From NCBI GenBank assembly GCA_016297695.1, contig JAEDGC010000038.1, forward strand, positions 1 to 17,308: DNA of 17,308 nt. Reading direction: 5' to 3'. The position numbers and the translations under genes were made by a program. How positions within the stretch are numbered: the stretch's first letter is position 1; each line of letters opens with the position of its first letter. Positions 7,036-14,677 of the stretch are shown here, in pieces. Below the pieces are notes generated by a model. That model was not told the DNA's origin. It made no database searches and saw nothing but the letters and a program-made list of their open reading frames with translations. The stretch is from Bacilli bacterium (GTDB lineage: Bacteria > Bacillota_I > Bacilli_A > RF39 > UBA660).

Positions 7036-8415
7036 TTAAAATTTTATTTTTTCATTAATATAATCAACTATTTCATTAACTTTAATTTTAGTTTGTTGCA
7101 TTGTATCTCTATCTCTAACTGTAACAATTCCACTATTTAATGTTTCATCATCAATTGTAACACAGTATGGTGTTCCAATTGCATCACTTCTTCTATAACG
7201 TTTACCAATTGAACCTGATTCATCATAACAACAATTGAAATTTTTACATAAATTAGAATATATTTCACAAGCTTTTTCACCATGTATTTTTTTAATTAAA
7301 GGTAATATTGTAACTTTATATGGGGCAAGATATGGTATTAAATTTAATACTTCTCTTTCTTCACCATTTTCTAATATTTCTTTATTATAAGCATTTGTTA
7401 AAACAGCTAAGAATAATCTATCTACTCCAACAGATGGTTCAATAACATAAGGTAAATATTTTTCATTTGTTTCAGGATCTAAATATCTTAAATCAGATTT
7501 TGAATGGTCCATATGAACTCCTAAATCATAATCTGTACGGTCTGCTATTCCCCATAATTCTCCCCATCCCATTGGGAATAAGAATTCAATATCAGTTGTT
7601 GCTTTGCTATAAAATGATAATTCTTCTTTGGAATGATCTCTATATCTTAAATTTTCTTTAGATAAACCTAAATCTTTTAAAAAGTCTAAACAATAGTTTT
7701 TCCAATAACCAAACCATTCTAAATCAGTATTAGGTTTACAAAAGAATTCTAATTCCATTTGTTCAAACTCACGTGTTCTAAAAATAAAATTTCCTGGTGT
7801 TATTTCATTTCTAAAACTTTTACCTATTTGTCCAATTCCAAAAGGAACTTTTGCTCTCATACTTCTTTGAACATTTAAGAAATTAACAAAAATACCTTGG
7901 GCGGTTTCTCCACGTAAGTATACTTTACTTTTAGTATCTTCTGTAACACCTTGGTGAGTTTCAAATAATAAATTAAATTTTCTTATTGGAGTAAAATCAC
8001 TTGCTCCACATTTTGGACAAGGTATTTTATTTTCTTTAATGAAATCTTCTAATTTTTCATTTTCCCAACCGTCACCAGTTTCTTTACCACTCGTAAAATC
8101 CTCTATTAATTTATCTGCTCTTTGTCTTGCTTTACATTTCTTGCAATCAATTAAAGGATCTGCAAAAGATGCTACATGTCCACTTGCTACCCATACTTCT
8201 GGATTCATTAATATAGCTGAATCAAGACCATAATTATATATATTTTCTTGAATAAATTTTTTCCACCAAGCATTTTTTATATTGTTTTTTAATTCTCTTC
8301 CTAAAGAACCATAATCCCAAGTATTAGATAATCCTCCATATATTTCACTTCCTTGGAATACAAATCCATATTGTTTACAATAATTTACTAATTCTTCCAT
8401 TGTTATTTTACTCAT
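7036..8415 (-). CDS. glyS: Glycyl-tRNA synthetase, dimeric single-chain type
   Basis: Charges tRNA(Gly) with glycine. This is the alpha2-type class II enzyme, not the alpha2beta2 GlyQ/GlyS form. Counted from my start, there are two CxxC pairs (91/94 and 133/136, a likely zinc insertion), class II motif 2 FRNE (201-204), RTREFEQMELEFF just after it, motif 3 GVDRLFLA (330-337), and a C-terminal anticodon-binding domain. Length is 459. The open frame extends upstream to 8484, but that part translates the T-box leader. AGGAGG lies 8 nt before the ATG at 8415, and homologues begin near MSKITMEELVNYCK. It leads a unit with the 197-aa gene and is controlled by the T-box leader. Confidence 0.95.
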   Translation of the reverse strand: MSKITMEELVNYCKQYGFVFQGSEIYGGLSNTWDYGSLGRELKNNIKNAWWKKFIQENIYNYGLDSAILMNPEVWVASGHVASFADPLIDCKKCKARQRADKLIEDFTSGKETGDGWENEKLEDFIKENKIPCPKCGASDFTPIRKFNLLFETHQGVTEDTKSKVYLRGETAQGIFVNFLNVQRSMRAKVPFGIGQIGKSFRNEITPGNFIFRTREFEQMELEFFCKPNTDLEWFGYWKNYCLDFLKDLGLSKENLRYRDHSKEELSFYSKATTDIEFLFPMGWGELWGIADRTDYDLGVHMDHSKSDLRYLDPETNEKYLPYVIEPSVGVDRLFLAVLTNAYNKEILENGEEREVLNLIPYLAPYKVTILPLIKKIHGEKACEIYSNLCKNFNCCYDESGSIGKRYRRSDAIGTPYCVTIDDETLNSGIVTVRDRDTMQQTKIKVNEIVDYINEKIKF

Positions 8416-8555
8416 ATTCATATCCTCCTTAAAATAAAAAACTTCTAAAAAATACATAGGGACGAGTATTACCCGCGGTTCCACCCTATTTATTCTTTAG
8501 AAGAATCACTTTCTTTATATAGCTCCGAGTTTTCCACGCTCATCATCACTTGTAT
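8416..8555 (-). ncRNA. T-box leader of glyS (tRNA-sensing riboswitch)
   Basis: The T-box core AGGGTGGAACCGCGGG lies at 8487-8472. AGGG pairs with CCCT, and CGGGT/ACTCG forms the upper antiterminator helix around the TGGAACC bulge that binds the tRNA CCA end. It lies directly upstream of glyS, so uncharged tRNA(Gly) is the expected ligand. An ATTCTT/AAGAAT hairpin sits just before it. From the predicted start near 8555 only about 70 nt precede the T-box, too short for a full canonical stem I with its distal loops. I do not assign the specifier codon, although GGA occurs at 8526-8524 and 8535-8533. Confidence 0.85.
8436..8503 (-). terminator. Regulatory terminator of the glyS T-box
   Basis: A 20-position helix between 8503-8484 and 8461-8442 with one mismatch (8490/8455) and one G-U pair, followed by six T's (8441-8436). 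Its apical part encloses the T-box sequence, instead of using a new downstream arm as in most transcriptional T-boxes. Confidence 0.65.
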
Positions 8556-8561
8556 GCATTT

Positions 8562-8590
8562 ATTATAAAATAAATTAGCTATTTTTACAA
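8562..8590 (-). promoter_or_regulatory. Promoter of the glyS T-box unit
   Basis: TTGTAA (8590-8585), a 17-nt spacer, then a perfect TATAAT (8567-8562). This predicts a transcript start near 8555 and a leader of about 140 nt. Confidence 0.7.
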
Positions 8591-8622
8591 TATTAATAAT
8601 ATATTTTTCTATTAAAATATCG

Positions 8623-9252
8623 TTATAATCTAGGAAACATTCTTTTGGTAATCGTTTTTTCTTTTTTTATTTTTGTCTCCATTTTAGCTAATTCACAATC
8701 TAAATCTATGTTTTTTAAATAAGAAACTACTTTATCCATATTATAGTCACATTTTTTTAAAACCAATTTTACATATTCATAATAAATACTTTCTATTGTC
8801 CAAGCTTGTTTTTCATCATCATGAATTAAATGTTTTTTTTCTACCCAAAAGAACTTTCTATCTATATTATATTTTAGTGGATCTTGCCAAACTCCATTAT
8901 ATGAAAAATCTATTATATATTCTTTTTTAAATAAATCTTTGTTTAATATATATTCAGGCAACGGCATATAATAGCCGTATAAATAATCATCATAATATGT
9001 ATCTACATCTCCGTAAAAACCATATTCAATATTTCCTAATAATTCATCAGGTATATCTAATCTAATAATGGCTGGATTGTTTCGTTTTTTCATATAATAT
9101 AATGCATGTTCTTCAAACTTAAAAAAATGAATATATGATTTATCTTTTTCATATTTAAAAGTATTTTGTCCATATATAGTATTTTGTTTTATTGCATTAT
9201 TATTAATCAAGTTTAATACCTCAGCACTTGAGACAGTTCTATATACTATCAT
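8623..9252 (-). CDS. Hypothetical protein, 209 aa, Tyr-rich, unknown family
   Basis: I do not recognise this protein with confidence. From the ATG at 9252 it begins MIVYRTVSSAEVLNLI, then has KSYIHFFKFEEHALYYMK, IRLDIPDELL and a Tyr/Asp-rich stretch (GFYGDVDTYYDDYLYGYYMPLPEYI). The C-terminus is lysine-rich and basic. There is no signal peptide or membrane segment. The short YRT start, HFF-x3-E-x-A block and 'iPdeLL' turn loosely recall small ADP-ribosyltransferase-fold proteins, but I cannot show catalytic residues. I prefer the ATG at 9252 over the in-frame GTG at 9264, because AGGTGG is 8 nt before the ATG. It has its own likely promoter and no obvious partner. Confidence 0.7.
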   Translation of the reverse strand: MIVYRTVSSAEVLNLINNNAIKQNTIYGQNTFKYEKDKSYIHFFKFEEHALYYMKKRNNPAIIRLDIPDELLGNIEYGFYGDVDTYYDDYLYGYYMPLPEYILNKDLFKKEYIIDFSYNGVWQDPLKYNIDRKFFWVEKKHLIHDDEKQAWTIESIYYEYVKLVLKKCDYNMDKVVSYLKNIDLDCELAKMETKIKKEKTITKRMFPRL

Positions 9253-9286
9253 ACACTTTCCCACCTATTAATAAAAGATGTTATTT

Positions 9287-9314
9287 ATAATATCATCATA
9301 TTTTTAAAAGTCAA
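9287..9314 (-). promoter_or_regulatory. Likely promoter of the 209-aa gene
   Basis: TTGACT (9314-9309), a 16-nt spacer and TATTAT (9292-9287), 35 nt before the chosen ATG. A second -10-like TATAAA overlaps it. Confidence 0.5.
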
Positions 9315-9321
9315 TGATTCT

Positions 9322-10443
9322 TTAATACCACATATTAGTCAAATTACCATCTTTTTTATAAACACTGTCCATAAGCATTATATGTGTAAATGTTTTCTTT
9401 AATTTTGTTTTATTATATTTGTTTAAAACTACCCCTTTAAATTGTGGCAAACTTTCTGCAACATAATAGTTTTCTTCGTTATCCATGCCTGCTATTATTG
9501 CCATATGACCTGGATAGGCGATTAAATCTCCTACTTTTACTTTACCAGAAGATAATAAATCGTTATTTAATACTTGTTTTTCACCTAAATCATATAAATC
9601 ATCTGTTCTACTTAGTATATCACCAGCACCTACATCTCCAACATCAAAACCACCGTTTAACAATGTCCATGAAATAAATCCACTACAATCAAAACCATTC
9701 GGATATTTAACTCTAGGAACAAAGCCATAATTCGGTTCATCTTGAAATTGCATTATCTTACATCCCCATGAACCAGGTCCTGTAAATTTTTTCGTTATAC
9801 TTTCATATTTATGTTTACTTAAATATAAACCTTTATGATAATATCTTCCTTCACCATCAACTTTTTTTATTTCTCCATAATTATTTAATCTACCATTTTC
9901 ATAAAAATATGGAATTCTATAACCAAATTCTAAAGTTAAAAATCTTGCTGCAGCTACAACTGAAGCTCTCGTTGATAAGGTAGCTTTTTTTACTCTATCT
10001 TCTAATGCCTTATCGATTAAATCATTTTCTTCATCACTAAATTGATTACAACCAATAAATTTCTTACTTTTATCAAACAACTCTGGCATATTGACTAAAC
10101 CATTTACTACATAAATTCTTCCGTTAAAACAATTAAATCCTTTAATTTCTATAGAAAAATCAGTATATCCAATACTAATAGCAATTAACTGGCTATTAAC
10201 TATTTCTTCATTATCTATTTTGATAATATAATCAACATTATTTGGATTACTTATATCTAAATCTATTTTTGAATTTAAAGATACATAGTAATCTGTTTTA
10301 TTCAGCATAAGACCATAATTAGTTATAATTTTTTTTACTATATATGCTTCATTTTTTACATTCTTATTATAATCAAATATTAATAAAACTCCTGATACTA
10401 ATACTATTAATAATATTATAATTAAATAAACTCTTTTTCTCAT
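9322..10443 (-). CDS. Membrane-anchored NlpC/P60-like cysteine peptidase
   Basis: A probable cell-wall peptidoglycan hydrolase. Residues about 4-23 form an N-terminal membrane anchor or signal (RVYLIIILLIVLVSGVLLIF). A beta-rich region of unknown role follows (about 30-120). The C-terminal catalytic domain carries the NlpC/P60 signature FDCSGFISW with nucleophile Cys253, then GDLIAYPGHMAIIAG with His313. E330 in the following strand is a possible third residue. No uncleaved lipobox is visible. It begins 12 nt after recO, so it is likely the last gene of a PAP2-recO-peptidase unit. The SRA/alpha-helical insertion before the Cys motif (about 138-250) is longer than in typical short NlpC/P60 domains. 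The substrate is inferred, not shown. Confidence 0.8.
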   Translation of the reverse strand: MRKRVYLIIILLIVLVSGVLLIFDYNKNVKNEAYIVKKIITNYGLMLNKTDYYVSLNSKIDLDISNPNNVDYIIKIDNEEIVNSQLIAISIGYTDFSIEIKGFNCFNGRIYVVNGLVNMPELFDKSKKFIGCNQFSDEENDLIDKALEDRVKKATLSTRASVVAAARFLTLEFGYRIPYFYENGRLNNYGEIKKVDGEGRYYHKGLYLSKHKYESITKKFTGPGSWGCKIMQFQDEPNYGFVPRVKYPNGFDCSGFISWTLLNGGFDVGDVGAGDILSRTDDLYDLGEKQVLNNDLLSSGKVKVGDLIAYPGHMAIIAGMDNEENYYVAESLPQFKGVVLNKYNKTKLKKTFTHIMLMDSVYKKDGNLTNMWY

Positions 10444-10455
10444 TTTTCCACAACC

Positions 10456-11190
10456 TTAATTAATATTATTTAAATAATCTAAAAATTTTTTACTTTTCAA
10501 ATATAAACCTGTATATCTATCATAATATCTATTTAAAAAATAATTTATTTCATATTTCGAATTATCATTTATATTTATATTACTTATACTTTTCATATCA
10601 ACTGCATTATACATTCTTATAAGTTTTATGGCTTTTAAACTAACTTTTCTTTCATTAGTATAACAGTTATTACAAATAAATCCACCACTATCACCATCTA
10701 ATGTAATTATATTTTTGGTATTTCCACAATTAACGCAACAATCTAAATTTAACTCTATTCCTAAATATTTTAAATACTGTAATTCTACTATGTTTGTTAT
10801 AATTAACGGATCTATGTTACTATCAATTTTTAAAAGTGCAGTTATAAATAATTCATACATTTCTTCATCGAATTCCATTTTAGCTATTTGTTGAGTCAAT
10901 TCAGTAAGATAATTAGCATATGCTATTAGCATTATATCTTGTTTTATATTATTAAATGAATTTATTAAATCTACATCTTTTAAAGTAGACATTTTATCTT
11001 CTTTGTAATAAATATAAAAATAACCATATGTAAGTGGCATTGTCAATGCTCTAAGGCTACTTTTCATTGATTTTGCCCCTTTACACATTACTCCGATTAT
11101 TCCTTTTTCTTTAGTTAAAATATTTATAATTTTTGACGTTTCACCATAAGGCGTTTCATTTATTATTATTCCTTCAATTTTCGTTATCAT
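10456..11190 (-). CDS. recO: DNA repair protein RecO
   Basis: Loads RecA and anneals ssDNA in the RecFOR pathway. The N-terminal OB-fold starts with the typical ITKIEGIIINETPYGETSKIINILTKEKG. The C-terminal half carries a zinc-binding cysteine cluster, CCVNC (151-155) and CNNC (173-176). Length 244 is normal. It overlaps the end of the PAP2 gene by 17 nt, with AGAGG about 9 nt upstream of its ATG, so translation is coupled. The era or glyQ neighbours often seen beside recO are absent. Confidence 0.93.
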   Translation of the reverse strand: MITKIEGIIINETPYGETSKIINILTKEKGIIGVMCKGAKSMKSSLRALTMPLTYGYFYIYYKEDKMSTLKDVDLINSFNNIKQDIMLIAYANYLTELTQQIAKMEFDEEMYELFITALLKIDSNIDPLIITNIVELQYLKYLGIELNLDCCVNCGNTKNIITLDGDSGGFICNNCYTNERKVSLKAIKLIRMYNAVDMKSISNININDNSKYEINYFLNRYYDRYTGLYLKSKKFLDYLNNIN

Positions 11191-11797
11191 TTAAATGACC
11201 TCTTTTTAAATACTTAGTTATTATTTTATCATCTTTAAAAGATAAAAGAAATGAATATGAAATAATAAGAGCTCCAATTATATCAGTAAAATAATGGACA
11301 CCAAGATATATTCTTGAAATTCCCACTAACATGATTATCATAATTTCTATAAAAATAATTATTTTTTTAAATTTGATATTCTTATTTATAAAATAATTAC
11401 CCATTACTATAATAAAAACAGTTGCGGCCATTGTATGACCACTTGGAAAACTATATGATTTTTCTACAACCATTGGTAATATATCTGGTCTAGGCCTTTT
11501 AAAAATAATTTTAATTATATTATTTAATAAAACTTCTCCAATCATAGTTAGGCATATAAAATAACAATATTTTTTATCTCTTAAAAATATTAAAATTATT
11601 ATACAATAAAATATTACTGCATAAGTTGAAAATAAAAAGCTAATAACTTTAAAAAAGTTAGTAAAAAAAGGACATTTTAATTTAATAATCAAATCGTAAA
11701 TATAGTTATCTAAATGTATTAAATATCCCTTTAATACAGCTATTCCAAGTATAATTGATATTATAAATATAATTGCTGCCAATACTTTATTTTTCAT
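11174..11797 (-). CDS. PAP2-family membrane phosphatase
   Basis: An integral-membrane lipid or diacylglycerol-type phosphatase of the PAP2 superfamily; undecaprenyl-diphosphate (BcrC-like) and phosphatidylglycerophosphate phosphatases share this fold. All three signature motifs are intact: K96-x6-R103P104, PSGH (118-121) and S161R162-x5-H168-x3-D172. There are about six hydrophobic segments in 207 residues. It is the first gene of the recO unit. A good -10 (TATAAT, 11824-11819) precedes it, but the -35 is weak. The substrate cannot be told from sequence; recycling of undecaprenyl diphosphate would fit the nearby wall genes. Confidence 0.88.
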   Translation of the reverse strand: MKNKVLAAIIFIISIILGIAVLKGYLIHLDNYIYDLIIKLKCPFFTNFFKVISFLFSTYAVIFYCIIILIFLRDKKYCYFICLTMIGEVLLNNIIKIIFKRPRPDILPMVVEKSYSFPSGHTMAATVFIIVMGNYFINKNIKFKKIIIFIEIMIIMLVGISRIYLGVHYFTDIIGALIISYSFLLSFKDDKIITKYLKRGHLNDNEN

Positions 11798-11891
11798 ATC
11801 TTCACACCCATCACAAGTATTATACTATATTTATATTTTTTATTTAATAAAAAACTTAAAATTTTTATTTTATAATTCAAAAATATCAATT

Positions 11892-12794
11892 TTAATAACC
11901 TTTGTAATATAATTCATATTCTTTAGCTAGTATCCTTTTATCACTACAATACTCCATAATAAATTTATTATTTTTTCTAACAATGATGATTCCAATTGTT
12001 TTATCTTGATTTATTGTTTTTAGATTTTTATCTATATAGTTCATATATGTTTGAATCTGTCCTATATGTTCTTTTTTTAGTTCTATTATTTTCAACTCGA
12101 CAACTACGTAACAATTAAATTTTATATTAAACAATAATAAATCAATATAATTATATCTATCACCTAGTTTTATTTTATATTCATTTGCAATGTAACTAAA
12201 TCCATTCCCTAATTCTAATAAAAAATCATCTATATTTTCTAATATTAATTGTTTTAATATTTTTTCACTTATAACCTCATAATTACCTTTATTTTTAATC
12301 AATATTGGTTCTTTTATTAAATCTTTTACTTCTAAATTATTCTTTTCTTCTTTTAATTTAATTTTTGTTTTTTCATCTAATCTTTCATATTCTTTATTTT
12401 TAATTTTAAATTCTAATTCCCTTACAGAAATGTGTTGATAAATAATCACTTGTATATAATAATTTATAGAATAAACATCTAGGTTAAATAGCAATCTAAT
12501 ATGACTCCATGTTATTTGTGTCCACAATGTGGACACTTTTTCATTGCTAAATACATTATAGAATTGTTTCATTCTATATAATGTTCTTCTATTATACTTT
12601 TTGCCAACTTCAATAACTAATTTTCTAGAATACTCATCAATTATTTTATCACCATATTTACCACCAGCCTCATTTAATAATCTTCCTATATCAAAATATG
12701 TAATAACTTTATTTCTTTCTTTTGAATAATCTTTAACTTTATTATATATTTCATTATAAATTATTTTATTTTTTATTTCATTGTAATAATTCAT
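11892..12794 (-). CDS. YhcG/DUF1016-type PD-(D/E)xK nuclease-domain protein
   Basis: A 300-residue protein with an N-terminal DUF1016-like helical region (about 20-135; YFDIGRLLNEA, WSHIRLLF) and a C-terminal PD-(D/E)xK nuclease-like core. In the core D218 (IDLLLFN) is followed by E233-x-K235 (VVVELKI), then GQIQTYMNYID, as in the YhcG family. Members are linked to phage defence and DNA metabolism, but the precise role is not settled. It stands alone between the PAP2-recO unit and recA; the upstream GAGGGG is about 8 nt before the ATG. The catalytic residues look intact. The codon use is as AT-rich as its neighbours. Confidence 0.85.
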   Translation of the reverse strand: MNYYNEIKNKIIYNEIYNKVKDYSKERNKVITYFDIGRLLNEAGGKYGDKIIDEYSRKLVIEVGKKYNRRTLYRMKQFYNVFSNEKVSTLWTQITWSHIRLLFNLDVYSINYYIQVIIYQHISVRELEFKIKNKEYERLDEKTKIKLKEEKNNLEVKDLIKEPILIKNKGNYEVISEKILKQLILENIDDFLLELGNGFSYIANEYKIKLGDRYNYIDLLLFNIKFNCYVVVELKIIELKKEHIGQIQTYMNYIDKNLKTINQDKTIGIIIVRKNNKFIMEYCSDKRILAKEYELYYKGY

Positions 12795-12863
12795 AAATTC
12801 AACCCCTCTATTAGTTATATTACCGAAAAATAATCAATTTCCTTTTTTTATAGAAAAGAAAAT

Positions 12864-12888
12864 AAAAAAAGTACTAATTTGTACTTTT
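12864..12888 (-). terminator. Terminator of recA
   Basis: An 8-bp perfect stem (12881-12888 with 12867-12874), 6-nt loop, then a seven-T run on the minus strand. It overlaps the last base pairs of the recA stop. Confidence 0.85.
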
Positions 12889-13909
12889 AATCATTGGAAA
12901 TTTTAAATCCATAATGTTCTTTTATTTTATTTTCTAATTCTTCTTTTAATTCAGAATTAGATTTAAGTAAGGCTTTAACATTTTCTTTTCCTTGACCAAT
13001 TTTTTCACCATTATAAGAATACCATGCACCACTTTTATCAATAATATTTAAATCAGTTGCAATATCAACTATTTCACCTTCACGACTAATACCTTCACCA
13101 TACATAATATCAACACAAGCTGTTTTAAATGGTGGAGCTACTTTATTTTTTACGACTTTAATATTTGTTTTATTACCAATAACTTGATCACCAGCTTTAA
13201 TTTGTTCTCCTCTTCTAATATCAAGTCTTATTGTTGCATAAAATTTTAAGGCTCTTCCTCCTGGAGTTGTTTCTGGATTACCAAATAATACTCCCACTTT
13301 TTCTCTTAATTGATTTATGAAAATAGCAGTAGTTTTAGTTTTATTAATAGTTCCTGATAATTTTCTTAATGCTTGAGACATTAATCTTGCTTGAAGTCCA
13401 ACATGTGAATCGCCCATTTCTCCTTCAATTTCTGCTTGTGGAACTAAAGCTGCTACTGAATCAATTACAACTATGCTTACTGCTTCACTTCTAACTAAAG
13501 CTTCACAAATTTCTAAGGCTTGTTCGCCAGTATCTGGTTGAGATAATAATAATTCATTTATATTAACTCCTAAATTTTTAGCATAAACTGGATCAAGAGC
13601 ATGTTCTGCATCAATAAATGCTGCTCTACCACCGGCTTTTTGTACTTCAGCAATAGCTTGTAATGCAATAGTAGTTTTACCAGAAGATTCAGGTCCATAT
13701 ATTTCAATAATTCTTCCTTTTGGAAATCCTCCAACTCCTAAAGCTGTATCTAAAGAAAGTGAGCCAGTTGAAGTAACATCAATTTCCATATGTTCATTTC
13801 CTCCAAGCTTCATTATTGCCCCTTTTCCAAATTGTTTTTCGATATCAGCCATTACTTGTTCAAGTACTTTATCTTTATCTTTTACATCTTTATTATTAAC
13901 TGTTTTCAT
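12887..13909 (-). CDS. recA: Recombinase RecA
   Basis: Strand-exchange ATPase for homologous recombination and the SOS response. At 340 residues it has Walker A GPESSGKT (72-79), Walker B IVVID (146-150) and, further on, QLREKVGVLFGNPETTPGG (loop L2 and the conserved glutamine). The C-terminal lobe is short and charged. AGGAGG lies 6 nt before the ATG. It is monocistronic, between its own promoter and a strong terminator. cinA, which precedes recA in many Bacilli, is absent. The sequence AAACAAATGTTT (13998-13987), an imperfect form of the Gram-positive LexA half-sites, lies upstream of the promoter. Confidence 0.97.
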   Translation of the reverse strand: MKTVNNKDVKDKDKVLEQVMADIEKQFGKGAIMKLGGNEHMEIDVTSTGSLSLDTALGVGGFPKGRIIEIYGPESSGKTTIALQAIAEVQKAGGRAAFIDAEHALDPVYAKNLGVNINELLLSQPDTGEQALEICEALVRSEAVSIVVIDSVAALVPQAEIEGEMGDSHVGLQARLMSQALRKLSGTINKTKTTAIFINQLREKVGVLFGNPETTPGGRALKFYATIRLDIRRGEQIKAGDQVIGNKTNIKVVKNKVAPPFKTACVDIMYGEGISREGEIVDIATDLNIIDKSGAWYSYNGEKIGQGKENVKALLKSNSELKEELENKIKEHYGFKISND

Positions 13910-13947
13910 TTATTTCCTCCTATGTTATCTTTCATGAATACATTTAT

Positions 13948-13976
13948 ATTTTAATATATAAAAATTGGTTTGTCAA
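13948..13976 (-). promoter_or_regulatory. Promoter of recA
   Basis: TTGACA (13976-13971), a 17-nt spacer and TAAAAT (13953-13948), about 39 nt before the recA ATG. Confidence 0.75.
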
Positions 13977-14015
13977 CACTTTTTAAAAACATTTGTTTGT
14001 GTTTGGATTTTTCAA

Positions 14016-14042
14016 TAAAAAAAGAAATCTGCTAAGCAGATT
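14016..14042 (-). terminator. Terminator of the rodZ-pgsA unit
   Basis: AATCTGC (14026-14032) pairs with GCAGATT (14036-14042) around a 3-nt loop; on the minus strand TTTCTTTTTTTATT follows. It separates pgsA from recA. Confidence 0.75.
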
Positions 14043-14074
14043 CATTTAAATTAGTCATATTTTTTTTACAAATT

Positions 14075-14671
14075 TTATTTATCTTTAAAAATTAAATCTT
14101 TTGCGTTGTAATAATATTGACAACCAGATAGTACAGATAAAACTGTAGCTAAGTAGATTAATATTAAATCTAATCTAAATCCAAATATTTCAAATGGTAA
14201 ATTATAGAATAATAATAATGTAACACCAATCATCATACAAACAGTCTTAGCTTTACCAGCTATAGATGCTGCTACTACTTTTCCCTTATTTCCAGAAGCC
14301 ATCTTAATTGAATCAACAAAAGTATCTCTTGTTATTATAATTACTGGAATAGCTACGGAAATAAATCCTTCATAAGCTAAAATAATTAATAATCCATTAA
14401 CTAATAATTTATCAGCTATCGCATCCATAACTTTGCCAAAATCAGTTACAAGATTTCTTTTTCTAGCAATATTGCCATCTAAAAAATCAGTAATTGAAGC
14501 TATCATGAATACAACTCCAGCAATAATATATTTAATATCTACAATAATTTTACCAGCAACTGTAAAAATTGGAAAAGAAAATCCTAATTGATCCCAAGGA
14601 ATCATTAAGAATACTAATAATATAATAGATAATATTATTCTTGTAACTGTTATTTTATTTGGTAAATTCAT
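14075..14671 (-). CDS. pgsA: CDP-diacylglycerol-glycerol-3-phosphate 3-phosphatidyltransferase
   Basis: Makes phosphatidylglycerophosphate, the committed step to phosphatidylglycerol, at the membrane. It carries the full CDP-alcohol phosphatidyltransferase motif: D62-x2-D65-G66-x2-A69-R70-x8-G79-x3-D83-x3-D87. About five or six hydrophobic segments flank it. Length 198 is normal. AGAGGAG lies in the end of rodZ and the start follows the rodZ stop by 6 nt. The rodZ-pgsA-recA order matches Bacillus ymfM-pgsA-cinA-recA with cinA lost. Confidence 0.95.
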   Translation of the reverse strand: MNLPNKITVTRIILSIILLVFLMIPWDQLGFSFPIFTVAGKIIVDIKYIIAGVVFMIASITDFLDGNIARKRNLVTDFGKVMDAIADKLLVNGLLIILAYEGFISVAIPVIIITRDTFVDSIKMASGNKGKVVAASIAGKAKTVCMMIGVTLLLFYNLPFEIFGFRLDLILIYLATVLSVLSGCQYYYNAKDLIFKDK

Positions 14672-14677
14672 AATTTA

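Noticed and set aside
8416..8484. N-terminal extension of glyS to 8484
   Set aside because: It translates the T-box antiterminator and terminator region and lacks homology; AGGAGG is positioned for the ATG at 8415.
8505..8551. Repeat AAGTGAT occurring twice in the glyS leader as an operator
   Set aside because: A 7-nt repeat is expected by chance and part of it lies in predicted RNA structure; no protein-binding site is implied.
11819..11860. Full promoter for the PAP2 gene
   Set aside because: The -10 (TATAAT) is good, but the best -35 at the right spacing is TTAAAT, too weak in such AT-rich DNA to list separately.
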